The notes: generated by a model not told the origin, from the sequence alone. A stretch of DNA of 64,000 bases from CAXBGS01 sp963975425 (GCA_963975425.1 CAXBGS010000012.1:158182-222181), one strand, 5' to 3'; shown: positions 29,121 through 38,036, numbered from the stretch's first letter. Program-made: numbers and translations.

Positions 29121-30319
29121 TTCGACGTACCTTTGCGTTCAAGTCGCACCTTGGCTAAACCGGCCCTATTGTCGACGCGTCGACCAATCGTCGAGTCTAG
29201 TGGTTCAGCTTGAAAACTATCGTTTCGAATCCCCAGGCGTTGAAACACGCCCAGGTTTTCGATGTCGGGAATTGGTTCTGATGGGTCGGCGCCGGTCATC
29301 GATATGGTATTCACGAAGTCGATCCCGTTACCAACAAATCGAACAGATCCGTCGGCCAGCAGGAAATTCGCACCGTTCGGATGGTAGCTGCCAAAGCCAT
29401 TGCGCGATGATTGACCTGGAGGCACCGTTAGATTGTTCTCCGGTGTGACGAACACGGGGATTTGTTCAGACGCAAGTTGAATGGTTGAAGTGGGAATCTC
29501 GTTGATTTTCCAATAGACGCGTCCCAGGCATGTACCCGTGTCTCCAGAAGCAACACCTCGGACGTTGCCAATCCCAACCCACGATGCGCCACCCTGAAAC
29601 CATGCTCTTTCTCCAATTGCGATCGTGCTGGATAAGCCGTCGACAATTTGTCGCCTGTGAACATGGCTAGCAACGTAGAACAACCCATTGTTCTCGCCTG
29701 TCTTAGTCCTCAGCATCGCTTGAGGTGTCCTGTTCGACACCGAATAGAGAGGATGGTTCAATTCGAAATACCCGCCGCTACCTACATAAGACGAGCTACC
29801 GCCCGATGGCGAATCGCTTCCTCGATCGAGTCGTCGGTCGATCACTCTGAATGTGGGTCGCAAGGGTGACGAAGCCATCGTTTCCCCAGAACGGTCGCTC
29901 GGGCAGCTGAACACGGGAAGTTTTTGCTCAACCAACGACCACCGACTTCGATCTGAGAGAATGTTAGACAATCCCGCGTCATCGACGCGCAAATCTGCGT
30001 AAAGCTCGCCGAAGTCCAAAAATGGCAGCAAGAACGCGGCCCAGGAATAGGACGGCTCGTTCGATCGCCATCGAGAGGTGCCATCGGAGAGCGTTGTGTA
30101 GTCGGCGGGAAAATATCCAGGCGGGAATCCAAGATGTGAGTCATGGTAGCTATTCAAAGCGATACCAATGCGGGCTAGATTGTTACCGCAGCTCCGAGCC
30201 CTTGCGTTTTCCCGGTACGCCTGGAGTTGTGGCAATAACAGCGAGAAGCCGATCAGCGTGACGCCAATGAAAAGCAAAACGTCAATCCGCGAAATGCCGC
30301 CGTTCAAGCCACCACGCAT
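29117..30319 (-). CDS. DUF1559 protein with atypical pilin-like start
   Basis: The 400-residue protein starts MRGGLNGGISRIDVLLFIGV three bases after the upstream stop; a longer frame to 30394 overlaps that gene and is rejected. The hydrophobic N-terminal segment is followed by ENARARSCGNNLARIGIALNSYH and ends with FLLADGSVRFVGNGIDF, both DUF1559 signatures. The prepilin site FTLIE is replaced by ISRID, with the Glu at position +5 changed to Asp, so processing by prepilin peptidase is doubtful. It is the second gene of the operon. Confidence 0.88.
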   Translation of the reverse strand: MRGGLNGGISRIDVLLFIGVTLIGFSLLLPQLQAYRENARARSCGNNLARIGIALNSYHDSHLGFPPGYFPADYTTLSDGTSRWRSNEPSYSWAAFLLPFLDFGELYADLRVDDAGLSNILSDRSRWSLVEQKLPVFSCPSDRSGETMASSPLRPTFRVIDRRLDRGSDSPSGGSSSYVGSGGYFELNHPLYSVSNRTPQAMLRTKTGENNGLFYVASHVHRRQIVDGLSSTIAIGERAWFQGGASWVGIGNVRGVASGDTGTCLGRVYWKINEIPTSTIQLASEQIPVFVTPENNLTVPPGQSSRNGFGSYHPNGANFLLADGSVRFVGNGIDFVNTISMTGADPSEPIPDIENLGVFQRLGIRNDSFQAEPLDSTIGRRVDNRAGLAKVRLERKGTSK

Positions 30320-30324
30320 ACAAA

Positions 30325-31962
30325 CTACTCGCTCGTCCCTGTCTTCACTTGTGTCTCGCCGAACCAGCGCCGGTACATCGCACGTCCGATCCATGCGACA
30401 AGTACTAGATCAAAGAGGACAATCACCAGCGTAAGCCAATTCATGGGCGACGCCGCGACACCTGCAAGCCAGCGACTGCGGTTGCCGGCAAGCTCCGATC
30501 GCAGTGCTCCTGAAAATTCTTCAGCGGTCAAGATTCCATCTTGATTTTGGTCGTGTTGCTTGAAGTTCTCAGATCGACTCTGGCGGACTTCTGCGGACCT
30601 GGCGTTTCCAATGAATTCCTCCTCATCAAGGCGACCGTCCCCGCTTTGGTCCCGCCTCGCAAACACAATTGCCGGAGTTTCGGAGTCGCGTGAGAGGTAT
30701 TCGTTCAAATCAAGGTGATTGTCACCGCTAGCATCAAACGCGCGGAAAAGTTGCTTGCGTTTTTGTTCCGATTCTGCCGGATTCGATGTCAAGAACTCCT
30801 TCATCGATATACGCTTGTCGTCGTTCACATCGAGCCTAGCGAAGGCACGCTCATCGGGTGGAAGACTCTGAATTCGCTTACGATTGACCGCCTCTGCATC
30901 TACTTGCGTCAACTCGTCCAACGACAGAGCCCCATCGGCATCAGCGTCAAAGCCCTCGAAACTTCGGCGAAGGTTCTTCTCGGCCGGCTTTCCTTTTTGC
31001 GGCCCAACAAACTCTTCGATTGTTAGTTTGCCGTCGACATTGTTATCCAGCCATACGAACCGGAGCTGAATGTCATCCCGAGGAACGAGCGAAAGCTCGC
31101 TCGCCGTTAAGTGGCGGTCGCGATCCTTGTCCTTCGCCAGGAAGATAAGCCGCTCTTGCTCCATTTTTGATTCAATTACCGGTTCGAGGTACTCCTGTTT
31201 CGAGATCTTTCCGTCTTGATCGGTATCAAGCTTGGCGAAACGTCTTTTCTCCTTGGGCAACTGACTGATTGCTTTTTGTCTAGCTCGCTGAACTCCATAG
31301 GTTGCGAACTCGCTTACCGTCAACTCTTCGTCGCCATTCTTGTCGTGCTTCTGAAAAAGTTCGGTGCGAGTGTTGACCCAATCCTCGTTCGAGCGGGCTG
31401 CGGTGAATTCTTTGAGGGTGACGATTTGGTTGAGGTCTTTGTCAAGATTCTGAAACTGTATCTGCGGCGTATCCAACGCCGCCTCTCTATCGGTAAACTC
31501 ATCTTCGTTAAGCACATCATCGCCGTCTTTGTCCAGAGCACGAAACAAGTTGGTCTCGTAGGTGAGTTCCGTTCCACTCAGGCCGACAGTAAATTCCTGT
31601 AGCGTCACGTTTCCATTTTCGTCCCGATCCTGGTTGGCAAACAATAGCCGATGCTGTTCGCGTCGCTCCGAAGGATCCTTCCCCCTTCGCTCTTCGAATT
31701 CTTTGATCGAAAGCTTGCCGTCACCATCAAGGTCACGCTCATCGAATTGCTGATCGCTCGCTTCGCGCATCTTGCCAAGAGCACCAGCAGCAAACTCTTT
31801 CTTGTCGAGCGACCCGTCCTCCGAAAGATCCTTCATTCGAAAAACCTCCGGTCGGTCAACTCGCTGCTGAGCAATCAGATCTTCGCTATAGAAGAAGACG
31901 GTTGCGAGACAAAGGAACACTGTGGCCCTATTGACATCAAAATGCACCGCAATGTGAATCAT
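30325..31962 (-). CDS. EF-hand repeat protein with C-terminal membrane anchor
   Basis: This protein has 545 residues from MIHIAVHFDVNRA; an extension to 32040 is unsupported. A signal peptide (ATVFLCLATVFFYSEDLIAQQ) is followed by about 14 EF-hand-type loops, for example DLDGDGKLSIKEF, DTDQDGKISKQEY, DADADGALSLDEL and DQNQDGILTAEEF. Some are imperfect (DKDLNQIVTLKEF, DVNDDKRISMKEF). A single C-terminal helix (WLTLVIVLFDLVLVAWIG) anchors it. It should bind Ca2+ outside the cytoplasm and could be a scaffold or adhesin. It heads the minus-strand operon that runs to 24485. Confidence 0.88.
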   Translation of the reverse strand: MIHIAVHFDVNRATVFLCLATVFFYSEDLIAQQRVDRPEVFRMKDLSEDGSLDKKEFAAGALGKMREASDQQFDERDLDGDGKLSIKEFEERRGKDPSERREQHRLLFANQDRDENGNVTLQEFTVGLSGTELTYETNLFRALDKDGDDVLNEDEFTDREAALDTPQIQFQNLDKDLNQIVTLKEFTAARSNEDWVNTRTELFQKHDKNGDEELTVSEFATYGVQRARQKAISQLPKEKRRFAKLDTDQDGKISKQEYLEPVIESKMEQERLIFLAKDKDRDRHLTASELSLVPRDDIQLRFVWLDNNVDGKLTIEEFVGPQKGKPAEKNLRRSFEGFDADADGALSLDELTQVDAEAVNRKRIQSLPPDERAFARLDVNDDKRISMKEFLTSNPAESEQKRKQLFRAFDASGDNHLDLNEYLSRDSETPAIVFARRDQSGDGRLDEEEFIGNARSAEVRQSRSENFKQHDQNQDGILTAEEFSGALRSELAGNRSRWLAGVAASPMNWLTLVIVLFDLVLVAWIGRAMYRRWFGETQVKTGTSE

Positions 31963-32822
31963 TAGGCACCCCCGAAATCTCATTTTTCGAAAACGCAAAA
32001 ATAGTCCTGGCTGGATCGATCGGATGCATCTCAGCGCCATCGTGCGTCAATTAGTTGGTTCAGGTCCGTGGTACGATAGCACTGCCAACATCGCCAGCAG
32101 GCGGCGTTTCTCGCAATCGTTGACAAGCGTGATAAGTGGACCAGCAACTTTAATCAACATCATGCACTGTAAGCCACTCCATCACGCGGGTCGAGCACTG
32201 CCACACGAATAATTCTAATTCACTTGCTCGAAATCGATCTCGCTTTGGCGAGCCGCAACGATCCGCGGTACCAAGACTTTTCCAAATTCCATCGATGAAT
32301 CCAAGAATCAGGGCCGTCGTATTTGAATTCGCAGACAATTGCTGCTCCGTCTCAGGCGTGACCGATATGTCATTTGAAGCGATCCAGTTTCACACTCAAA
32401 TCCAGTCCTGGCTTGTTGGTCAAGCTAATTGCGTTTCACCGCGCGAGCAACTGGTATCCAATCAGGCGATTGTCAACGCGATCCTCGCGCTGCGCTCGAA
32501 ATCAAAGGTGCTGTCAATTGTTTCGCAATCTTGCACGACCGTGGAATGCCTCACGCAACACGCAAAACAAAGGCGTCAGAGACAAAAATCGTTGCAAATT
32601 CGCTCACCTTGCAGGTCTTGCCAAAAGCCGGTGGCTGCAACTCTGGCGCAATTTACCCATCGAGAACATACCAGATAGAACCGCTCCATATGATTGTCGT
32701 GATGCGTCGTGATCGAATCGGCATCAAGCCTATTGACGGAACCTGCGCTGGGGGATATCATCGACCCCTGTTGGTAACGCGTAGCTCCCAGAATTTCTCT
32801 CCCCTATTCAGGCGGTGTATTG
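31963..32822. other. Divergent intergenic region between the EF-hand operon and the Cys-rich peptide cluster
   Basis: Over 800 bases without a credible gene. Short frames on both strands have no ribosome-binding sites or family features. It must contain the promoters of both divergent operons. Confidence 0.4.
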
Positions 32823-33152
32823 ATGTTCTCAAAAGTAATATGTCAGCTTTCCATCGTACTCGCAGTGGCCTGTTCTATGCCAATCGGGGCAAGTTCGTTC
32901 ACGTTTAGGGGTGGGGATCAGGATGACTGCTCGGCATCTAGCTATGGCCAGAAGACGTGTGGCAGCACCACGGGTAACACTTGCACCATAACGAAACTGA
33001 AGTGTTCAGGGTGCGGAACCGACACATTGACCATGATTTGCTCTGACGGTAGCGATGCTGCTTGTTCTAACTCACCGTATTGCCTCCAGGGCGAGAAGAA
33101 TGCGTCCGTCACTTCTAACTGTGTTGAAACCGATTGCCCTGAAGAAGAGTAG
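32823..33152 (+). CDS. Small secreted Cys-rich peptide
   Basis: The 109-residue precursor has a signal peptide (VICQLSIVLAVACSMPIGASS). Its mature part of about 85 residues holds ten cysteines, an even number, in patterns such as KLKCSGCGTD, CSDGSDAACSNSPYC and NCVETDCPEEE. An acidic C-terminus ends the protein. ATG 32823 follows a TTG that the longer frame would use. It starts a cluster with a C39 peptidase-rhodanese protein and a MauE-like protein. The cysteines may form disulfides outside the cell. I do not recognise the family. Confidence 0.75.
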   Translation: MFSKVICQLSIVLAVACSMPIGASSFTFRGGDQDDCSASSYGQKTCGSTTGNTCTITKLKCSGCGTDTLTMICSDGSDAACSNSPYCLQGEKNASVTSNCVETDCPEEE

Positions 33153-33240
33153 GTTTTGGTGGAGCGGATCAAGCTCTTCGTAACGGTGCTCTGCTCTTGT
33201 TATCGGCGCTGCCCGTCCACGCCGTCGGCGAGAGGAGTTT

Positions 33241-33288
33241 ATGAATCGCAGTTCCGGTATTTGGGTTGTTCGTTTTCTCAAAGCGTGA
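33241..33288 (+). CDS. Candidate 15-residue leader ORF
   Basis: A strong ribosome-binding site (GAGAGGAG) lies 4 bases before ATG 33241, which opens a frame MNRSSGIWVVRFLKA ending at TGA 33288. The larger gene that follows has a weak GTG start at 33302, so this could be a leader peptide or translational coupler, or a broken start of that gene. It could equally be chance. Confidence 0.3.
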   Translation: MNRSSGIWVVRFLKA

Positions 33289-33301
33289 GCCATCGGAATA
33301 G

Positions 33302-34534
33302 GTGCGCGCCCAGCGTTTTCACATTTATAGAATCGCCGCGCCGGTGTTCTACAAGCTGCAGAGAAATTCCGCTCGTCCGTATCAAATATTCTGGATAGTT
33401 GTCGTGCCTTTACTCTCGGCTCACTACTTCGCAATCGTGGTTTCGGTGTCCTCGATGGGTGCCGCGTTTGCAGCGGCGGATACGGCGGCCGACCCGGTGG
33501 ACTCCGCAGAGTCATTGACAGATAAGCGAGTCGTTTCTCGTGTCCGAGAAGCGTTGGCAAGGTTCGATTCCGTGCACTTGAGTGCCGTTGCGACAGTGAG
33601 CGATGGTAGTCGTGGTCAGAGAGAGCGTATTGAGATCAAAAAGGGTGGTGTACGCACAAAGCTGTCTAAGAAGATCATCTTTACCGGCGGCGAGGCTGTT
33701 GATCGGTCGGTTAGTGGTGTCTGGCAAGATATAATAAGCTATCGAGATGGTGACGTTATGTTTTTCCAGACAGATACGGATGGTTTGTCGAACCAAATCG
33801 ACCGTAATTTGGGATTGCTGCTTTTCAGCGATCGGATAGCTGGCTCGCAGAAGTTTGACTCGGAAACTCTAATTCATTCTTTGAATGATGCAGCTATTGT
33901 GGTTTGGAATCTAGGCGACTTCCCCATCGTCAAATACTTAGATAGTGCGGACTTGGTAAGTGTTTCAAGAATGGGGCGGATCTCCGAAGTTGTTGCTGAA
34001 GGCATCCTAGGGAAGCTGATGCTTCGGGTAGATTCTTCTCATGGTTGGCTTCCAGAATCTTTCGAGCTGTTAAAGTTGCCTTTTCATAGAACTGCTAATG
34101 GGACTGTGTCGTCTGTATTTGGTGACAGCGTACCCAAAGTTGAATGGACGGGAGCAATAAGTTCGTTCAGCGGAAGTTCGGAAAGCGGCTACTTTCCAAG
34201 TGAGCTGAACGTTACACGTTTGATTGCGTCGGCGGATGAGCGTTTGGAAACAGAGATTAGTATTGAGCAGGTCGTTTTTGACCCCGAACTGTCCGAATCA
34301 GACTTTCAAACCAAGATCCGTATTCCTGTTGGGGAGCAGGTTCGCGTAGATGAAGCCGATCATCTGCCGTACATCTGGGATGGAGAGCGTGCGGTCCCTG
34401 GCGTAGTGAATCGAGCAGCAAATCCGTCGCAGTTCCGGCGTGGCAACGGGCATTTTTCCCGTCTTGCGGTAATGGGTTGCACAACATTCGTCTTGGCACT
34501 ACTTCTGTTCTACGCTCGGCGTTACGCTGCTTGA
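33302..34534 (+). CDS. Exported protein with C-terminal membrane anchor, unknown function
   Basis: The 410-residue protein has a long N-terminal region with a signal-like segment (FWIVVVPLLSAHYFAIVVSVSS, then AAFAAAD). A beta-rich body follows, with a C-terminal membrane helix (LAVMGCTTFVLALLLFYARR). GTG is the probable start, but initiation further downstream is possible. Its architecture parallels the 461-residue protein at 26347. Being between the Cys-rich peptide and the C39 protein, it may take part in the same export or maturation pathway. Confidence 0.65.
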   Translation: MRAQRFHIYRIAAPVFYKLQRNSARPYQIFWIVVVPLLSAHYFAIVVSVSSMGAAFAAADTAADPVDSAESLTDKRVVSRVREALARFDSVHLSAVATVSDGSRGQRERIEIKKGGVRTKLSKKIIFTGGEAVDRSVSGVWQDIISYRDGDVMFFQTDTDGLSNQIDRNLGLLLFSDRIAGSQKFDSETLIHSLNDAAIVVWNLGDFPIVKYLDSADLVSVSRMGRISEVVAEGILGKLMLRVDSSHGWLPESFELLKLPFHRTANGTVSSVFGDSVPKVEWTGAISSFSGSSESGYFPSELNVTRLIASADERLETEISIEQVVFDPELSESDFQTKIRIPVGEQVRVDEADHLPYIWDGERAVPGVVNRAANPSQFRRGNGHFSRLAVMGCTTFVLALLLFYARRYAA

Positions 34535-34551
34535 CACGAGGGGCCGAGGTT

Positions 34552-35724
34552 ATGTCTTTTTGTAAAGAGCTTTGTCGATCCGCGAAAGCTTTTATCATAT
34601 TGAGGGGCCTGCGATGTGTTTTGTGTGGGTTCGTCAGCTTGTTCTCCGGCGGTCCGATCGCTGCTGAGGCTGCAGTCTCGGTCGTGAGTCCAAATGCCTT
34701 ACGTGATTTCTCAGGCGTTTTGCCTTCTAGCCCACCGTGGGAGGAGGACACTGCGGGTCCGTTCTGCGGAATCTACGCGGCGTGTGCAGCGCTACGCGCT
34801 TCCGGTATCGCAGCTGATCCCGAAGATTTTATCGCTACTAAGTACGTCGGTGCGTGTGGTGGAAGCACTCCTGCGGAACTCTCGCAGTTGTTAGCAGATG
34901 CTGGTTGCGATTCAACGGCGATCGCGCGGCTTTCTTCGTTCGATTTATGGCTGGTAGGCCAGCCACTCCTAGCATTCGTGCGACGCGATTCTGCAAGCAC
35001 GCGGTTTAATCATTGGGTGCTGGTTGTCCCAGAGTCTAATGGGGTGATGACCGTCTACGACGGACCGGACGAAGCGTACGAACTTACTACCGCTGAATTT
35101 CTTGGCATATGGAGTGGGTTGGGGCTGTACATTTGCGATGGGTCTATTAATCCTTTGGCAATTATCTGGTCAGGAAGAATTTCCTTGCTTTTTGGAGCGA
35201 CGTGTCTCGTTCTTCTTCTTATCACAGTTTTTAGACGCTATCTCAGTCGAGTGTTTACCACAAACACCAGAATCGTATCTGGCTTACTCGCAGCATCGAC
35301 GATCCTATGCGTATCTGGGAATACAGTATTCGGCGACTTATCCAACCACAGTCGAGGTGTTCGCGTCGCTTCGGGACCCTTTCATAAAGCAATACGCAAA
35401 ACAGGAACACTGTATGATGCGGAGCGAGCTTCCAAGTCTTCATCGATGTTGTTGGTAGACGCAAGACGAGCACGTGATTTTCGCTTAGGCTCGATAGCCG
35501 GCTCCGTTAACATTCCCGTATCGGCATCGACTTGGGCCATAGCTGAATACGTACAAAAACTTGATCGCAATACGCCTATTGTTGTGTTTTGCCAAAGTGC
35601 GTATTGCCCTTATGATGACGAAATTGGAGCTAAATTAGAATCTCTCGGTTTTACTAATGTTACAGTCTGTAACGAGGGCTGGCTGGAATACAACACCACG
35701 TGGTCCAGCAGAAATGAGAACTAA
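34552..35724 (+). CDS. Fusion of C39-type peptidase and rhodanese domain, membrane-spanning
   Basis: The 390-residue protein has a signal-anchor N-terminus, then a C39-like cysteine-peptidase domain with Cys72 in AGPFCGIYAACA, His154 in RFNHWVLVV and Asp170 in TVYDGPDE. Two membrane segments follow (LLFGATCLVLLLITVF and the SGLLAASTILCVSGN region), then a rhodanese domain (LLVDARRARDFRLG to VVFCQSAYCPYDDE) with candidate active Cys347. C39 enzymes cleave double-glycine leaders of exported peptides; here the domain lacks an ABC transporter. ATG 34552 has a GAGG box and follows the upstream stop. A link with the Cys-rich peptide is inferred from position. Confidence 0.8.
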   Translation: MSFCKELCRSAKAFIILRGLRCVLCGFVSLFSGGPIAAEAAVSVVSPNALRDFSGVLPSSPPWEEDTAGPFCGIYAACAALRASGIAADPEDFIATKYVGACGGSTPAELSQLLADAGCDSTAIARLSSFDLWLVGQPLLAFVRRDSASTRFNHWVLVVPESNGVMTVYDGPDEAYELTTAEFLGIWSGLGLYICDGSINPLAIIWSGRISLLFGATCLVLLLITVFRRYLSRVFTTNTRIVSGLLAASTILCVSGNTVFGDLSNHSRGVRVASGPFHKAIRKTGTLYDAERASKSSSMLLVDARRARDFRLGSIAGSVNIPVSASTWAIAEYVQKLDRNTPIVVFCQSAYCPYDDEIGAKLESLGFTNVTVCNEGWLEYNTTWSSRNEN

Positions 35725-36184
35725 ATTGAATCCGCTGGTTGAAGGGTGGCAGGATTCAGCAATTAGGCAGACTTGCAGGCTTTTCTCCATTGGTATCGCA
35801 TCCGTCTTGCTGTGGACGGGTTTGATCCACCTGATTCAGCCATACTTATTCACCCACGCGGTCGCTTCATATCGCCTCTTCCCAACATCTATCGCTGGAT
35901 TCATAAGTATATGGATTCCCTATCTACAAGTGATCCTTGCTGTCTGTCTAGCAACGAAATTGGTTGAGAAGGTCGCGCTCTACACATCGGGCGTTGTATT
36001 TGTTTCGTTCTTCATCGCACAACTCAGTGTACTTGTAAGGGGACTAGATATTGACTGCGGTTGCTTCGGGTTTGGTACGTCGAAAGTTACGCCCTTTTCG
36101 CTTTGCCTGCCAGCGGCCTTAGCATTTGTTTGCTTTATCGTTGGCGCACAACTTGCGAGAGATGCCACAAAAGCCCTGAGGTAA
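35714..36184 (+). CDS. MauE/DoxX-like membrane protein
   Basis: The 156-residue protein has four predicted membrane segments (IGIASVLLWTGLIHLI, ISIWIPYLQVILAVCL, LYTSGVVFVSFFIAQLSV and FSLCLPAALAFVCFIVGA) and a conserved DIDCGCFG motif in the loop, as in MauE-type redox-associated proteins that carry a Cys pair. It overlaps the C39-rhodanese gene by 11 bases. A role in disulfide or thiol chemistry of the cluster's Cys-rich peptide is a reasonable inference. Confidence 0.8.
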   Translation: MRTKLNPLVEGWQDSAIRQTCRLFSIGIASVLLWTGLIHLIQPYLFTHAVASYRLFPTSIAGFISIWIPYLQVILAVCLATKLVEKVALYTSGVVFVSFFIAQLSVLVRGLDIDCGCFGFGTSKVTPFSLCLPAALAFVCFIVGAQLARDATKALR

Positions 36185-36503
36185 GGGATGAGAGCGGGAT
36201 TGTCGCACGTTTGTTCTGTGCCAAACTCGACATTTTCCGTTTATTCGGACTGGGATTATCCACGCGAGTTATTGTCGAAAGTCGACGGGGCGGCAGAGAG
36301 TCGAAGATGTTGGTTGGATTTGATTTTGACATCGGGAAAAACTTGGATTCGCTTACACGGCGGAATACGGTGCTGAGGAGCGTTTTAGTCTTCTGACCAC
36401 GCAAAGTTGAAAGTGGATTCTCTAGCGATGTGAGGAAGTCATCGGTGGTCTGTCTGAAAACAACCTCGAGTAATTGTCAAATCTTGTGTTTTGAGATTTT
36501 GAG
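36185..36503. other. Intergenic, no gene seen
   Basis: This 320-base stretch includes the left copy of the 15-bp inverted repeat at 36270-36284. Nothing else is evident. Confidence 0.35.
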
Positions 36504-37906
36504 TTAGGCGGCGATTTCATCCTGCATGATTCCGTCTTTGAAGGAACGTCCTTCGATGACGAGGGTGATCTTCTCGTGGCAGTTCAGGCGTCTCCATTTC
36601 TTTGAAGCTGATTGAGCGAGCTTGAACATCATCGTCAAACTTGCACGGCGTGTGCCGCTGCCTTTGGTTTTTCGATGGCGAAGGCGAATCGTTGCGAAGG
36701 TCGACTCGATCGGGTTGGTCGTCCGCAAGTGGCTCCAGTGTTCAGCTGGGAAGTCGTAGAACGTCAGAAGCACGTCACGGTCTTTCTTCAAGCATTCGCA
36801 CGCCGCCGCATACTTCGCACCATATTTTTCGACAAAGATGTCGAAAGCCCGATTCGCGTCGGCCTTGGTCTCCGCTTGCCAGATTTCGTGAAGATCGCTC
36901 TTGGCTTTAGGCTGTACACTCCTGGGCATCTTGTTTAACACGTTCGCCGTTTTGTGAACCCAGCAGCGTTGCTCCCGAGTTTCGGGGAATACTTTGCGGA
37001 TCGCTGCCCAGAAGCCGAGAGCTCCGTCGCCAACGGCGATCTTTGGTGACATCGTCAGCCCACGTCGCTTCAGGTCGATCAACAGTTCGCTCCAGCTCTG
37101 TTCGCTTTCGCGGTAACCGTCCAACACCGCAATGAGTTCCTTTCGCCCATCGGACGTCGCGCCCATTAACACGAGGAGACATTGCTTTTTGTTGGCATCG
37201 TCCTCGAGCCGAACCTTGGCGTGAATACCGTCGGCCCAGATGTAAACGTACTGCTTCTCCGACAGATCGCGTTTGCTCCAGTCGTCATATTCACTACGCC
37301 ACTGATCTTTGAGTCGGCAGACGACGTTGGCGCTCAGGCCCGCCGCCCGCTCGCCGACGAGTGACTGCAACGCCTCGCTTAAGTCACCTGTGGAAATCCC
37401 TTTGAGGTAAAGCCACGGGATCAGCTCTTCAATGGCAGTCGTTTTTCGCAAATAGGCTGGCAGTACGCTCGGGGAGAATGTGATCCGTTTGCTGGGATCG
37501 GGATGGTTATCGCGAACCCGGCCCTGTGTCACCGGAATCGCCCCAGCGCCGGTGAGAATCTCTCGCTGCGGTAAACTCCCATTCTTGACGACCTGTCGCC
37601 TACCTCGCTGGTCGGTGCGATCGGCATGCATGGCAATGAATGCGTCCACTTCGGCATCGATCGCGGACTGCAGCATTCGCCTGGCTCCTTCTCGGACGAT
37701 TTCGTCGAGCGGACTTCGCTGATCGAACTGGGCGCGGAAGGAAATAACTTCAGCATCGACCTGTTCGTCCACTGGCACGTCGGTTCGGTCTGTCTTAGTC
37801 TTGGTCATGGCGTATTCCTTTGCCCACTTCGGGCCGTTGGAGGGTGATAGTTCCAACAGGATGCGCCACCTTTTTCAATCACTCAAGAACACGACTTTCG
37901 ACAATA
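36270..37906 (-). mobile_element. IS256-family element (boundaries tentative)
   Basis: TATTGTCGAAAGTCG at 36270-36284 is exactly inverted at 37892-37906 and flanks the intact transposase. No 8- or 9-bp target duplication is visible outside these repeats, so the ends are tentative. The element lies downstream of the MauE-like gene. Confidence 0.55.
36504..37808 (-). CDS. IS256 (mutator-type) transposase, intact
   Basis: The 434-residue protein starts MTKTKTDRTDVPVDEQ (37808), chosen over an upstream start for the family-like N-terminus. IS256 features are a N-terminal LQSAIDAEVDAFIAMHADRTDQRGRRQVVKNG, the first catalytic Asp in YVYIWADGIHAKVRLE, KIAVGDGALGFW, QRCWVHKTANVLNKMP, and the C-terminal TTNPIESTFATIRLRHRKTKG containing the catalytic Glu. 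The frame is complete, so this is the only insertion sequence in the window with an apparently functional transposase apart from IstB. Confidence 0.93.
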   Translation of the reverse strand: MTKTKTDRTDVPVDEQVDAEVISFRAQFDQRSPLDEIVREGARRMLQSAIDAEVDAFIAMHADRTDQRGRRQVVKNGSLPQREILTGAGAIPVTQGRVRDNHPDPSKRITFSPSVLPAYLRKTTAIEELIPWLYLKGISTGDLSEALQSLVGERAAGLSANVVCRLKDQWRSEYDDWSKRDLSEKQYVYIWADGIHAKVRLEDDANKKQCLLVLMGATSDGRKELIAVLDGYRESEQSWSELLIDLKRRGLTMSPKIAVGDGALGFWAAIRKVFPETREQRCWVHKTANVLNKMPRSVQPKAKSDLHEIWQAETKADANRAFDIFVEKYGAKYAAACECLKKDRDVLLTFYDFPAEHWSHLRTTNPIESTFATIRLRHRKTKGSGTRRASLTMMFKLAQSASKKWRRLNCHEKITLVIEGRSFKDGIMQDEIAA

Positions 37907-37986
37907 CCTCAACAACCTCGGCAATAACCCCTTGCGAGGGTAGTGGCCGTCAAGTTGCGCACATTTGATTTCCAGCCTGACTCTGG

Positions 37987-38026
37987 AAATTCCATTCTTT
38001 GGCCACGTGGCCAAAGAATGGAATTT
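37987..38026. repeat. 40-bp perfect palindrome
   Basis: Twenty bases ending at 38006 are exactly mirrored by the next twenty (centre CCAC|GTGG). Arms contain TTCCATTCTTTGGCC. There is no loop, which in vivo would extrude only under supercoiling. It sits between the IS256 element and an IS256 fragment, so it may be an IS-related transcription block or an end-to-end junction of two inverted ends. Confidence 0.9.
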
Positions 38027-38036
38027 TCTCGCGTCG

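Noticed and set aside
36270..37906. Exact target-site duplication for the IS256 element
   Set aside because: Sequences outside the 15-bp inverted repeats do not match, so the ends were left tentative.
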